A stretch of 64,000 bases of DNA from Glaciecola sp964643575 (lineage in GTDB: Bacteria > Pseudomonadota > Gammaproteobacteria > Enterobacterales > Alteromonadaceae). The stretch is taken from positions 1-64,000 of the forward strand of contig CAZXTD010000002.1 of assembly GCA_964643575.1 (NCBI GenBank). Direction: 5' to 3'. A program made the translations under genes and the position numbers. This document shows positions 17,943-26,649 of the stretch, in pieces; position 1 is the stretch's first letter; each line of letters starts with the position of its first letter. The notes under the pieces are model-generated. The model saw only the letters and a program-made list of their open reading frames with translations, had not been told where the DNA came from and did no database searches.

Positions 17943-19676
17943 ATGAACGATAACTTATATATTAATGAAACAAACGAAGAGTTTGATGTCGTCGTTGTAG
18001 GTTCTGGTATCACTGGCGGCTGGGCGGCTAAAGAGTTTACAGAACGCGGTTATAAGGTGCTAATGATTGAACGTGGCCGCGTTGTAGAGCATCGTAAAGA
18101 CTACCCAACCGAAGGCAAGCCTCCTTGGACTTTTCCCAATCGTACTAAAGTGAACAACTTATTAGTTGAACAAACTCAAAAAGTGCAGTCTTCGAGTTAT
18201 GCATTTAATGACATGACTAAGCATTTTTTTGGAAACGACCGGGACTTACCTTATTCAACAGAAGAGGGCACCGGCTTTGATTGGATACGCGCCAATCAGT
18301 TAGGCGGTAAATCACTTTTATGGCATCGCCAATCGTATCGAATGAGCCAGTACGACTTTGAAGCGAATGCAAAAGATGGCCATGGTAACGACTGGCCTAT
18401 TCGCTATCAAGACTTAGCCAAGTGGTATGACTATGTTGAAAAGCATGCAGGTATATCCGGTAATAATGATGGATTGCCACAGCTGCCCGACATGGTCACA
18501 TTGCCGCCGTTTGAAATGAACAAACCCGAGCAAGATGCTAAAAAGAACCTAGCAGAAGCGTTTCCAGACCGCCCCATGATAATTGGACGTGCTGCGCATT
18601 TGACTAAACCTACAGAGTTTCACATTAGCCAAGGACGTGTTACCTGCCAAGCGCGTGACGAATGCCAAAAAGGGTGTTCTTTAGGCGCTTACTTCTCAAC
18701 CCAGAGTTCAACTTTGCCAGCTGCAGTTGCAACGGGCAACTTACATATTGCACCAAATAGCGTTGTGCACAGCCTTATTTACGATGAAAAAAGTAACCGC
18801 GTTAAAGGTGTCAATGTTATTGACAATGAAAACTTTAGCCGACGAGAGTATTACGGTAAGACGGTTTTCTTATGTGCTTCTACCTTAGGCTCTACTCAAG
18901 TGTTGTTAAATACTATTACGCCTAAGTTTAAGAATGGCTTAGCAAATAGCTCTGGTGTGTTAGGTCATTACTTGATGGATCATTGTTATAACTCTAGAGC
19001 GAGTGGTCGTTTACCGGGTTATGAAGATGAATATTATTCAGGCCGTCGCCCTACGGGTATTTATATTCCTAATTTCCAATACACGCCATCCAAGTACAAA
19101 AAGAATTATGTACGCGGCTATGCACTAGGCGGAGATGCTCAACGTGCAAACTACCAAAGCGGCCGTTGGACCGATGGTATTGGTGCAGATTACAAAGACA
19201 AGCTTACTCGCCCCGGCGATTGGCATTTTGGATTTTATACTCAGGGTGAAATGCTTCCGCGCTTTGATAACCAAGTTGCGCTGCACCCCACGAAAAAAGA
19301 TAAATGGGGTATCCCTCAATTGCACTTTAATGCCAAGTGGTCAGATAACGAGCGTGCAATGATGGACGATGCTGCACTTGAAAGTGAGAGAATGCTTAAA
19401 GCCATTGGTGCGGTTGATATTAAAACCAGCGTGTCTTACGACCAGAAGCCACCTGGTTCTGCAATACATGAGCTAGGTACAGCGCGTATGGGAAGAGATC
19501 CAAAAGACTCAGTACTTAATGGGTATAACCAAAGTCATGATATTCCTAATTTGTTTGTAACTGATGGGGCAAGCTTTTGCTCATCGGCGACGGTTAACCC
19601 GTCAATCACCTTTATGGCGCTTACGGCACGAGCAGTCGATTACTGCGTAAACGAAATGAAGAACAGACGTATTTAG
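17943..19676 (+). CDS. GMC-family FAD dehydrogenase catalytic subunit with 3Fe-4S-type cysteine motif
   Basis: 577 residues. The FAD Rossmann motif VVVGSGITGGWAAKEF lies near 17-32. The C-terminal catalytic region carries HELGTARMG and the conserved NPSIT motif. A cluster C235-x5-C241-x3-C245 (CQARDECQKGC) matches the [3Fe-4S] ligand pattern of bacterial FAD glucose dehydrogenases, so electrons probably leave FAD through this cluster to a cytochrome rather than to oxygen. It has no signal peptide; it should reach the periplasm with the Tat-bearing small subunit encoded just upstream. Likely activity is oxidation of a sugar hydroxyl, by analogy C1 or C3. No dedicated multi-haem cytochrome subunit gene lies next to it. 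Confidence 0.88.
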   Translation: MNDNLYINETNEEFDVVVVGSGITGGWAAKEFTERGYKVLMIERGRVVEHRKDYPTEGKPPWTFPNRTKVNNLLVEQTQKVQSSSYAFNDMTKHFFGNDRDLPYSTEEGTGFDWIRANQLGGKSLLWHRQSYRMSQYDFEANAKDGHGNDWPIRYQDLAKWYDYVEKHAGISGNNDGLPQLPDMVTLPPFEMNKPEQDAKKNLAEAFPDRPMIIGRAAHLTKPTEFHISQGRVTCQARDECQKGCSLGAYFSTQSSTLPAAVATGNLHIAPNSVVHSLIYDEKSNRVKGVNVIDNENFSRREYYGKTVFLCASTLGSTQVLLNTITPKFKNGLANSSGVLGHYLMDHCYNSRASGRLPGYEDEYYSGRRPTGIYIPNFQYTPSKYKKNYVRGYALGGDAQRANYQSGRWTDGIGADYKDKLTRPGDWHFGFYTQGEMLPRFDNQVALHPTKKDKWGIPQLHFNAKWSDNERAMMDDAALESERMLKAIGAVDIKTSVSYDQKPPGSAIHELGTARMGRDPKDSVLNGYNQSHDIPNLFVTDGASFCSSATVNPSITFMALTARAVDYCVNEMKNRRI

Positions 19677-19682
19677 TATTCA

Positions 19683-19698
19683 AAGGCCCTCGGGCCTT
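19683..19698 (+). terminator. Small GC-rich stem-loop after the dehydrogenase gene
   Basis: AAGGCC/GGCCTT arms around a CTCG loop, 6 bp after the stop codon. No T run follows, so it may only stabilise the 3' end or partly terminate. Confidence 0.4.
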
Positions 19699-19752
19699 GA
19701 TTACTTCAGAAATACTTACACACTCATACACACTTAAACGGAGAACATATTG

Positions 19753-20595
19753 ATGTTACCGAAATTACTAAAAAAGACTCTTCTAGCATGTGTTATTGCT
19801 GGAGTTACTGCGACTTCATTTGCTCACGAAATGGGCATACAGGTTTATAGCTTGCGCAATCAGTTTGAAGCCAACGGTGTCAATGATACCTTTTCAACAA
19901 TAAAGAGCTGGGACCTAGAATTACTAGAAGCAGCGGGAAATTTGTATGGACTCACTATTCATGAATATAAACAAGCTTTAGCAGAACATGGCTTGCAAGT
20001 TGTGAGTGTTGATAGCAATTATGAAGAAGTCGATACAAATCCACTTGCGGTCGTCTACAAAGCCAATTTTTATGGTGCAAAATTTGCCACTTTCTATTGG
20101 ATTCCTCACCAAGGTGATTTTAGTATAGAGCACACCAAAAAAGCCGTCGAGATGCTTAACCGCTCTGGCAAGATACTAAAGGAGCATGGCATTACGTTAC
20201 AGTATCACCCGCATGGATACGAACTTATCCCTTATGGTGACGGTACTTTGCTCGACTACATGGTTCAAAACACTACAGAAGCACAATTTCAAATGGACGT
20301 GTTTTGGATTAAGAACGGCGGTGGTGACCCCGTTGAGTATTTGCAAAAGTACCCAGGGCGTTTTACTACACTACATTTAAAAGACCGTGCGCACGGAACT
20401 GAAAATAACAACAAGGGCCAGCAAGATGTCGAGACAAACGTTGTTTTAGGTCAAGGTGACGTGGGCATTGCCGCTGTAGTAGAAGAAGCGAAAAAGCAAG
20501 GAATCCGCTATTTCTTTATCGAAGATGAGTCATCGCGTGTTGAGCGCCAAGTGCCTCAGAGCATTGAGTACTTAAAAAGTTTAGGTGTTCATTAG
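19753..20595 (+). CDS. Exported sugar phosphate isomerase/epimerase-type TIM-barrel protein
   Basis: About 280 residues beginning with a Sec signal peptide (MLPKLLKKTLLACVIAGVTATSFAH), then a TIM-barrel of the AP-endonuclease-2-like sugar isomerase superfamily. Likely metal-binding stretches are YHPHGYE, QMDVFW, LHLKDR and FIEDESS. The ATG at 19753 has GGAG upstream; the preceding TTG is rejected. Export to the periplasm places it with the GMC dehydrogenase, and signal-peptide-bearing members occur with 3-keto-glycoside processing enzymes in other bacteria. I infer it acts on the oxidised sugar before uptake; the actual reaction is unproven. Confidence 0.8.
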   Translation: MLPKLLKKTLLACVIAGVTATSFAHEMGIQVYSLRNQFEANGVNDTFSTIKSWDLELLEAAGNLYGLTIHEYKQALAEHGLQVVSVDSNYEEVDTNPLAVVYKANFYGAKFATFYWIPHQGDFSIEHTKKAVEMLNRSGKILKEHGITLQYHPHGYELIPYGDGTLLDYMVQNTTEAQFQMDVFWIKNGGGDPVEYLQKYPGRFTTLHLKDRAHGTENNNKGQQDVETNVVLGQGDVGIAAVVEEAKKQGIRYFFIEDESSRVERQVPQSIEYLKSLGVH

Positions 20596-20619
20596 GCCCT
20601 CTTTGCATAACGTTATACG

Positions 20620-20649
20620 AAAAGGCCGCTTTTAAAAAAGCGGCCTTTT
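20620..20649. terminator. Bidirectional intrinsic terminator
   Basis: Perfect 14-base arms (20620-20633 and 20636-20649) with flanking A and T runs on both sides of GGCCGC/GCGGCC. It lies between the convergent isomerase and ThuA genes and can serve both. Confidence 0.9.
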
Positions 20650-20675
20650 GTATTTTTATCTCATAATAATGAAAG

Positions 20676-21443
20676 TTACTTCTCAATTCCTTTACCTGTA
20701 GCTGCCCAGTATATTCCGCCGTACCAGTGCTCTAAAAACACATCGTCTTCGTATACTGCGGGTAAATGACCTAGAGCGGTATAAAACGAGCGACCACCGT
20801 CAAATTCGTGATACCAAGCAAGAGGATGGAATTCACCCATACCATCTGATTTTTTGCTGCCCCAATTGGCTTTAGGATCGTAAGTACTCTCGTCTATCGT
20901 TAATAAATAATTGAGTGAATCGATATTGGCAGGATGAAAGTCATAGAATTCGTCCGTCCACAAATGACGCTTACGAATGCCTTGCATACCCGGAAACGTA
21001 TTATCTATATTTTGTATTATTGCGGTTTGGTTTACTGGGTGAATTTTAAAATAATGACCCACTAGCTTACCATACCACTCCCAGTCGTATTCTGTGTCGG
21101 AGGCTGCATGCACGCCAACAAAACCTTTGCCCGACTGGATAAAACGCTGGAAGGCTGCTTGCTGCTCGTCATTAAAAATATTACCTGTGGTGTTAACCAA
21201 AACGATGACGTCAAAGCCACTTAAAAATTCATCGTTAAAGCGCGATGCGTCTTCGTGCCATTGCATCGAAAAATCGTGTCTGCGGGCCAGTTTACGCATA
21301 GCTGTCACTGAGTCGTGAATTGATTCGTGGTGCCAGCCGCTTGTTTTGGTAAACAGCAGTACCTTAAACTGAGCGGCCATTGCTGTGCTCTGGACGATTA
21401 AGGCCAAGCAAAAGCTGGCTATCATACTTTTAATCACTCTCAT
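20676..21443 (-). CDS. Exported ThuA-like (trehalose utilisation) domain protein
   Basis: 255 residues with a signal peptide (to about AMAA at 24) and a class-I glutamine-amidotransferase-like ThuA fold. Motifs seen are FTKTSGWHHESIHD at the start, GFVGVHAASDTEYDWEWYGKLVGHYFK in the middle and the C-terminal ALGHLPAVYEDDVFLEHWYGGIYWA. In rhizobia ThuA/ThuB convert trehalose-type disaccharides to 3-keto sugars. Exported ThuA proteins often accompany GMC dehydrogenases, sugar epimerases and DUF1080 proteins. It is convergent to the exported isomerase and supports the 3-keto sugar interpretation. Confidence 0.85.
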   Translation of the reverse strand: MRVIKSMIASFCLALIVQSTAMAAQFKVLLFTKTSGWHHESIHDSVTAMRKLARRHDFSMQWHEDASRFNDEFLSGFDVIVLVNTTGNIFNDEQQAAFQRFIQSGKGFVGVHAASDTEYDWEWYGKLVGHYFKIHPVNQTAIIQNIDNTFPGMQGIRKRHLWTDEFYDFHPANIDSLNYLLTIDESTYDPKANWGSKKSDGMGEFHPLAWYHEFDGGRSFYTALGHLPAVYEDDVFLEHWYGGIYWAATGKGIEK

Positions 21444-21821
21444 CTATTTATCCTTTTATTTACATTGCGGGCCATGTTTTTGTTTACCTTTCATAGGTGC
21501 AAGGCTTTCTATTTTAGTACCCGAATTTTACGATGATATATTTAAATTGCTGCGCTAAAGTCATTAGACTACTGCGCAACGCAGGTTTAATCAAAAAATA
21601 TCGTAGTTGATCGTGCCGCTAAAAATAACAGTACGCAAACAGAAATATTCATTAACAAAAATTCATAACATATTCTTTACTTTTAGTAAGCGTAACGCGC
21701 GAAGTGTGCGTAAATAAAATATATAATATCTCTCTTGATGGGGGCACACTCAAATTCCCTCTATCACCGTATAAAAGCACAGTAAACCACACAAAAATAA
21801 AGACATTAAAAAGGACATTGA
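21444..21821. other. Intergenic region, divergent promoters
   Basis: About 380 bp of AT-rich DNA between the ThuA gene and the divergent TonB receptor. AAAGGACATTGA just before 21822 supplies the ribosome-binding site of the receptor. I see no repeat, RNA gene or clear operator. Confidence 0.4.
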
Positions 21822-23708
21822 ATGACCGCTAAGTTTTCGTTACTCATGCTTGCTAACTTTGTTGCAGCTAATTTAGTAAATGCCCAAAGTAATCACTCTC
21901 AAACTGCAAACGCGCTAGAACAAGGGCTCGCAGTTGAAGTAATTCAAGTAAGTGGTACTCGATTAGACGGCACACCACTTGGTGCATATAGCACGCTTTC
22001 AAGAGAAGAAATTGAGCAAATCAACCCAGCTTCTACCATCGATTTGTTAAAACGATTGCCTCACGTAGATGTGAGTGAAAACGGTAACGCGGGTGGTTTT
22101 TCTTATGTGAGTATTCGAGGTGGCGAATTTAACTTTACGCTTGTGACTATTGACGGCATTGCAGTTAACGATAGCACTAATAGCCGAGGTGGTGGCTTCG
22201 ATTTTAATCAAATCAACCCTTCCGCCATTGAGCGCATAGAGGTATACCGCGGTGGCATTAATACAATATATGGTGGCGACGCGATTAGCGGTGTCATAAA
22301 TATCGTCACCCGCGACACAACTGCGCCTGTTGTAACATTAGAACTAGGCACCGACGAACAGCTCAATGTAAGTGCGACAACCAGCCACCGACTAAGTAAC
22401 AACACAAGCTTATTAGGCTCTGTTTCGAGCCAAAACAAAAGGGTGTCGTCTTTTGAAGAAATTCAGTCAGACCAACTGCTACTCAAAAGCGCATACGCGA
22501 CCAAGGCATTAAAATTGGGCGGCTTGGCGACTTTTAATCAAAGCGAGGTATCAGGCTTTACCGAAGACTCGGGCGGCGAACTACTTGCACAGCCTAAAAC
22601 TGCAGAAACTCGAGATTCCGAACAATGGCTGGTGGGCTTTAGTGGCGAGTTAACCTTAAACGATGCGACGAATCTTAATGGCCAGCTGTCGTGGTTAAAC
22701 CGTGAAGAAACGATTGATAATCCTGGTATCGCTGAAGGTGTATTTTCTGGTATTCCGGCAAGCGTGGTGACCTCAGACTACGAGCGCAAAGATGTTGATC
22801 TTTATGCGACCTTCATTATAAGCCCTCAAACTAGCATGGTAGCGGGTGCAAATATCCGTCAGCAAGATGGGCAAAACCGCGGCTTTTTAGATTTTGGTTT
22901 CCCGCTACCTGTTGATTACGACTTTTCACAAGACACCCAATCATTCTATATTGAGGCTAAACATGCTTTTGACGCCTTTACCGTAGAGGCAAGTGCTCGC
23001 TATGACTCACCCGACGACTTCGACAACGAAACCAGCATTCGTTTAGGCGGCTCATATACGGTAGATGATAACACGCGTTTGTTTGCGGTGTTTAATCAAG
23101 GCTATAAGTTACCGAGCTTTTTTGCGCTCGCGCACCCTCTAGTGGGCAATAGCGAGCTGCAACCTGAGCGAAGCGATAACTTTGAAGTGGGCTTTGCCTC
23201 GCAAGTGAGCGAAACCATCCTCTTTGAAATTATCTACTTTGCGAATGAGTTTACTGATTTAGTCGATTTTGATGCCGAGTTGTTCACTAACGTTAACCGC
23301 AATAAAGTCGACACTTCGGGCTTAGAGTTTGATGTAAGCGCTGCACTTAGCAACAACATCGATTTAATCGCAAACGTGCGCTATTTAGATATTGACGCTC
23401 AAGAGGGAGTAACCTTACGTAAGCGCCCTAATGTGAGCGGTAACTTACGTGTAGATGTGGCTTATAAAATTTCGCGTACTTCTATTTTTATAGACTTTAG
23501 AGATAACTACCTAGACAGCTCAATAGCCACTGGCTACGTGCGTTTACCGGGTTACGCCAGCGTGGGTGTGAGTAGCGTTATATCATTAAATGAGCAGTTA
23601 GACATTAACCTTAATATCCAAAACGCCTTAGGCAAAACCCTCGAAGATTCGGTTGGCTTTATTGAAGATGATGTAGAAGCAAGAGTAGGCGTGACTTACC
23701 GCTTTTAA
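21822..23708 (+). CDS. TonB-dependent outer-membrane receptor
   Basis: 628 residues, near the size of vitamin B12 (BtuB) and small siderophore/nutrient receptors. It has a signal peptide (ends NLVNAQS), then a TonB-box-like EVIQVSGTR, a plug domain (~45-165, IRGGEFNFTLVTIDGIAVND and RIEVYRGGINTIYGGDAISGVINIVTR), and a barrel ending in the aromatic terminus EARVGVTYRF. It imports an unidentified ligand across the outer membrane with TonB energy. AAGGACATTGA precedes the ATG. Its position after the sugar block suggests a saccharide or breakdown product, but this is only context. Confidence 0.92.
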   Translation: MTAKFSLLMLANFVAANLVNAQSNHSQTANALEQGLAVEVIQVSGTRLDGTPLGAYSTLSREEIEQINPASTIDLLKRLPHVDVSENGNAGGFSYVSIRGGEFNFTLVTIDGIAVNDSTNSRGGGFDFNQINPSAIERIEVYRGGINTIYGGDAISGVINIVTRDTTAPVVTLELGTDEQLNVSATTSHRLSNNTSLLGSVSSQNKRVSSFEEIQSDQLLLKSAYATKALKLGGLATFNQSEVSGFTEDSGGELLAQPKTAETRDSEQWLVGFSGELTLNDATNLNGQLSWLNREETIDNPGIAEGVFSGIPASVVTSDYERKDVDLYATFIISPQTSMVAGANIRQQDGQNRGFLDFGFPLPVDYDFSQDTQSFYIEAKHAFDAFTVEASARYDSPDDFDNETSIRLGGSYTVDDNTRLFAVFNQGYKLPSFFALAHPLVGNSELQPERSDNFEVGFASQVSETILFEIIYFANEFTDLVDFDAELFTNVNRNKVDTSGLEFDVSAALSNNIDLIANVRYLDIDAQEGVTLRKRPNVSGNLRVDVAYKISRTSIFIDFRDNYLDSSIATGYVRLPGYASVGVSSVISLNEQLDINLNIQNALGKTLEDSVGFIEDDVEARVGVTYRF

Positions 23709-24150
23709 ATTTACATTGCCCGCTTGCAGAAAACTGGCACGGCGACCGAAAAAATCTAGAAAACGCGGGCATACTCTTCAAAGAACTTGCTGGCGTGAGT
23801 CTTTTGCTTGAGTTGATCAGTGGTGGCGTTCGTTCTGGTAGATAAGGTTCGTCAAGGTAGCGCAAACAGCCGATGTGTTGTGCGACTTTAGTCGAGCAAC
23901 AATAATGCAAAAAGTTATTTACATCTTATTTTCATTCTTCCTACAGTAGTCATTAATGCCCTAATTTATATGCAAGATATTGATAAATATACTTATTAAT
24001 AGCGATTAGCGCTGGCAAAACCAAGATTGACTAAAGTTGCATACGATTTTTGGAAAAAGACTCTTTCGATTAATTCTATTCTTAAAACGCCTCGTCCTCT
24101 TTACATTTGTTGCCAATAGTTTGTGACCCACTACATACATAGGACAACTT
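23709..24150. other. Intergenic region, no supported gene
   Basis: About 440 bp between receptor and porin. A stretch near 23760-23880 can be translated on the minus strand but has stops in all frames within 85 codons and no family I recognise. The right half is AT-rich and ends with AGGACAACTT, the ribosome-binding site of the porin. Possibly it holds an old gene remnant. Confidence 0.35.
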
Positions 24151-25278
24151 ATGAAAAACACATTCAGTAAAAGTATTGCGACATTAGCAGTGATTGCCGG
24201 TTTGAGTGCGCCCGCCGTGCAGGCCGTTGAGATTTTTAATTCTACTGTGGGTGATAAAACCACAAAGGTTGCCATTGGCGGCTATGCCAAAGTGGATGTA
24301 AGGCATGTAAACGGTGACATAGCTTACCAAGACTATTGGGTTGCTAATTTGCCAGGTGGGCAAGCTATTCAAACCAATAAAACCGGTTTTAATGTGCGAG
24401 AATCTCGCTTAAATTTTAAAATTACTCATGGCGATGTTACTGGATTCTTCGAGCTCGATATGTACGGTGGTGGCGGCAATGAGGTAATTAGTAACTCATC
24501 TAATCCGCGTCTTAGACTGTTTTATGTTCAATACAAAAATTGGATGATTGGTCAAAACTGGAGCACATTTATGCCCTTGCATGCTTTGCCTGAAGCGCTC
24601 GATTTTGGCGGACCACACGTGGGTGAAGTATTTGTGCGCGATGTGCAAATACGGTATACCTACGGCAATTGGCAATTTGCTATAGAGAACCCTGAAACTA
24701 ATGGCGATGGCGACACTGGCACACCCGCAAGCGCCGTTGGTTTGACTGGCAATGAGGCAGACCCAGACGAGTCGGTCCCTGATTTTGTTGCGCGTTATAA
24801 TTTAAATGGCGACTGGGGCGTTGCCTCAGCAGGTCTATTGGTGCGCAAAGTCGACCAAGGCGGCTTAGATGAAATGGCCCTTGCTGCAAATATTGCTGCA
24901 AAAGTTAAATTAGCCGGCAAAGACGATTTGCGTTTTCAAGTCTCTTTAGGAGACCCTGGCCGATATGTTGCGGCAGGGCTAACCCCCGATATTGTGACAA
25001 ACCCAGACAATGAACAAGTAGAAGTAGAAAGTACCACTGCCTTTACCGTTGCTTACCGTCATTTTTGGACAGATACGATGCGTTCAACGGTATTTTATGG
25101 GGCGGCACAAACCGATATACTTGAACGCGACCGCTCACATTGGGGCGTAAATATTCTTGAGAACATTACCGAAGATTTTGAAATTGGATTGGAGTTGGGT
25201 AACTATGCAATTGATGACGAAGCTCTTGCTGATATCGATTCAAATTATCTTCAATTCTCAGCTAAGATGAAATTCTAA
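24151..25278 (+). CDS. DcaP-like outer-membrane porin
   Basis: 375 residues: signal peptide (ends APAVQA), then a 16-strand-type barrel with the DcaP signatures IGGYAKVDVRH, NVRESRLNFKI, GFFELDMYG, GQNWSTFMPL and a C-terminal beta-strand ending in Phe (YLQFSAKMKF). DcaP proteins form trimeric channels for anionic small molecules such as carboxylic acids. The neighbouring lactate permease and dehydrogenase genes fit uptake of an organic acid, though that is inferred from proximity. It is monocistronic and followed by repeat elements that may also terminate transcription. Confidence 0.85.
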   Translation: MKNTFSKSIATLAVIAGLSAPAVQAVEIFNSTVGDKTTKVAIGGYAKVDVRHVNGDIAYQDYWVANLPGGQAIQTNKTGFNVRESRLNFKITHGDVTGFFELDMYGGGGNEVISNSSNPRLRLFYVQYKNWMIGQNWSTFMPLHALPEALDFGGPHVGEVFVRDVQIRYTYGNWQFAIENPETNGDGDTGTPASAVGLTGNEADPDESVPDFVARYNLNGDWGVASAGLLVRKVDQGGLDEMALAANIAAKVKLAGKDDLRFQVSLGDPGRYVAAGLTPDIVTNPDNEQVEVESTTAFTVAYRHFWTDTMRSTVFYGAAQTDILERDRSHWGVNILENITEDFEIGLELGNYAIDDEALADIDSNYLQFSAKMKF

Positions 25279-25356
25279 CTTAGCAATATATCCGTTAATT
25301 CCGCGACGGCGTAATGCAGTTCGTTTGAGCACAAACTACGCCATCGCGTCGAACCC

Positions 25357-25388
25357 CATCATACCATCATACCATCATACCATCATAC
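25357..25388 (+). repeat. 8-bp tandem repeat (CATCATAC)4
   Basis: Four perfect copies of CATCATAC follow one another directly. They lie between the porin stop and the fold-back element and do not encode anything. Confidence 0.95.
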
Positions 25389-25390
25389 CT

Positions 25391-25525
25391 CGTCATCCCG
25401 TCGAAGGACGGGACCTCCTTGGTATATGATAACTCTATTTTAAATAGTGGTTTAAGTAGAGTTTGCTAAGTTCCAAGGAGGTTCCCGCCTTCGCGGGAAT
25501 GACGGATTACTTCGCGGGAATGACG
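25391..25525. repeat. Fold-back (MITE/REP-like) palindromic element
   Basis: Two ~32-bp arms, 25391-25422 and 25473-25504, are imperfect inverted copies (CGTCATCCCG...CCTCCTTGG versus CCAAGGAGG...GGGAATGACG). The interior also pairs (AACTCTATTTTAAA against TTTAAGTAGAGTT), so about 114 bp folds into one long hairpin. Each arm is itself a small palindrome (CCCGTCGAAGGACGGG). A third partial copy, TTCGCGGGAATGACG, lies at 25511-25525. Such GGGAATGACG elements are dispersed intergenic repeats in many proteobacteria. Here it also sits between convergent genes and may act as a terminator. Confidence 0.75.
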
Positions 25526-25577
25526 TGGGCACTTAGTGGGAATAACGGGGCACTTATCCATAGCTTTACCTCACGCG

Positions 25578-26483
25578 CTAATAAAAATACTCACGCTTCT
25601 CTTCAAACGCTGCTTTAATGTGTTCAATAAAACACTTCAATTTGATATCTGGCTGTTTAGATCTTGGATAAACCGCGTAAATACCCAAGTGTTTAGATAC
25701 ATGATGTTCAAGCAAGTTAATTAACTTTCCGTTAACCAATTCTTCGTGCACTAATGCTCTAGGTAAGTAAGCGATACCAAAGTCTGATAGTGCTGCTTGT
25801 CGTAAAGAATCCAAATTATTGCTTTGAAAACGTCCATTAACGTGCACATTTGCTTCTTTGCCTGCAGTTGAAAAGCTCCAAACGTCTGACCCACTTCCTT
25901 CATATTTGTAAACTAAGCAGTGGTGTTTTTCGAGGTCTTTGGGGATCACAATGGCATCATGACCTTGTAAATATTTTGGCGTTGCACACACAATCCATTG
26001 CGAATCAATGAGCCGCCTGGCTACTAATGAGGAGTCAGCCATGTTGGCTGTACGAATGGCTAAATCGAAACCCTCTGCAATCAAATCTACTGAGCGATTA
26101 CTCACTATGAGTTCGATTTCTATTTCAGGGTATTCTTTACAGAACTCAGCAATGGCGGCACTTACCACTAATCTAGCTGACACGATCGGTACCGTAATTT
26201 TTAGCTTTCCTTTGATCTCACTTGAGTAACTGGTGACATTGCTTTGCGCAATATCCAACATCGTTTTTGCCCGTTTTGCTTGCTCAAATAAGGCACTTCC
26301 TGCTTCGGTGAGGTTAAGCCGACGAGTGGTTCGATATAGGAGTTGAACGTTCAGCGCATCTTCTAATCGACTGATACGTTTACTCACCACTGAATTGGTT
26401 AATTCGAGTTTGTCAGCAACTTTAGAAAAGGAACCTTCTTCTACAACACTCACAAAAAGGAAGATATCGTCCGCTTTAGCCAT
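25578..26483 (-). CDS. LysR-family transcriptional regulator, probably of the lactate genes
   Basis: 301 residues: N-terminal winged helix-turn-helix (1-60, FVSVVEEGSFSKVADKLELTNSVVSKRISRLE) and a LysR substrate-binding domain (~90-295). Standard LysR length. It is divergent from the lactate permease gene with 166 bp between them, the classic arrangement in which a LysR protein controls both itself and the neighbour. A (TA)n stretch near 26525-26536 lies in this gap. The inducer is probably lactate or a related acid, inferred from context. Confidence 0.9.
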   Translation of the reverse strand: MAKADDIFLFVSVVEEGSFSKVADKLELTNSVVSKRISRLEDALNVQLLYRTTRRLNLTEAGSALFEQAKRAKTMLDIAQSNVTSYSSEIKGKLKITVPIVSARLVVSAAIAEFCKEYPEIEIELIVSNRSVDLIAEGFDLAIRTANMADSSLVARRLIDSQWIVCATPKYLQGHDAIVIPKDLEKHHCLVYKYEGSGSDVWSFSTAGKEANVHVNGRFQSNNLDSLRQAALSDFGIAYLPRALVHEELVNGKLINLLEHHVSKHLGIYAVYPRSKQPDIKLKCFIEHIKAAFEEKREYFY

Positions 26484-26649
26484 GCGCCCTCATTATGTCA
26501 AAAAAAGAAACAATATAGTGATGATTATATATATATCAGCAATCGACCTCGCAGTACAGTGACTCACCTTAGCTATCTAACACTTCATTTACATGTTTAA
26601 TACAAGATAGCAACTATCAACACTTATTAACATTAAATGGGAGAGACAC

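Noticed and set aside
23659..23910. Minus-strand 83-codon frame after the second TonB receptor
   Set aside because: No recognisable family, overlaps the receptor C-terminus, no ribosome-binding site. Possibly part of an old relic but not supportable.
25357..25388. CATCATAC repeats as a CRISPR array
   Set aside because: Units are 8 bp and directly adjacent with no spacers; no cas genes are present.
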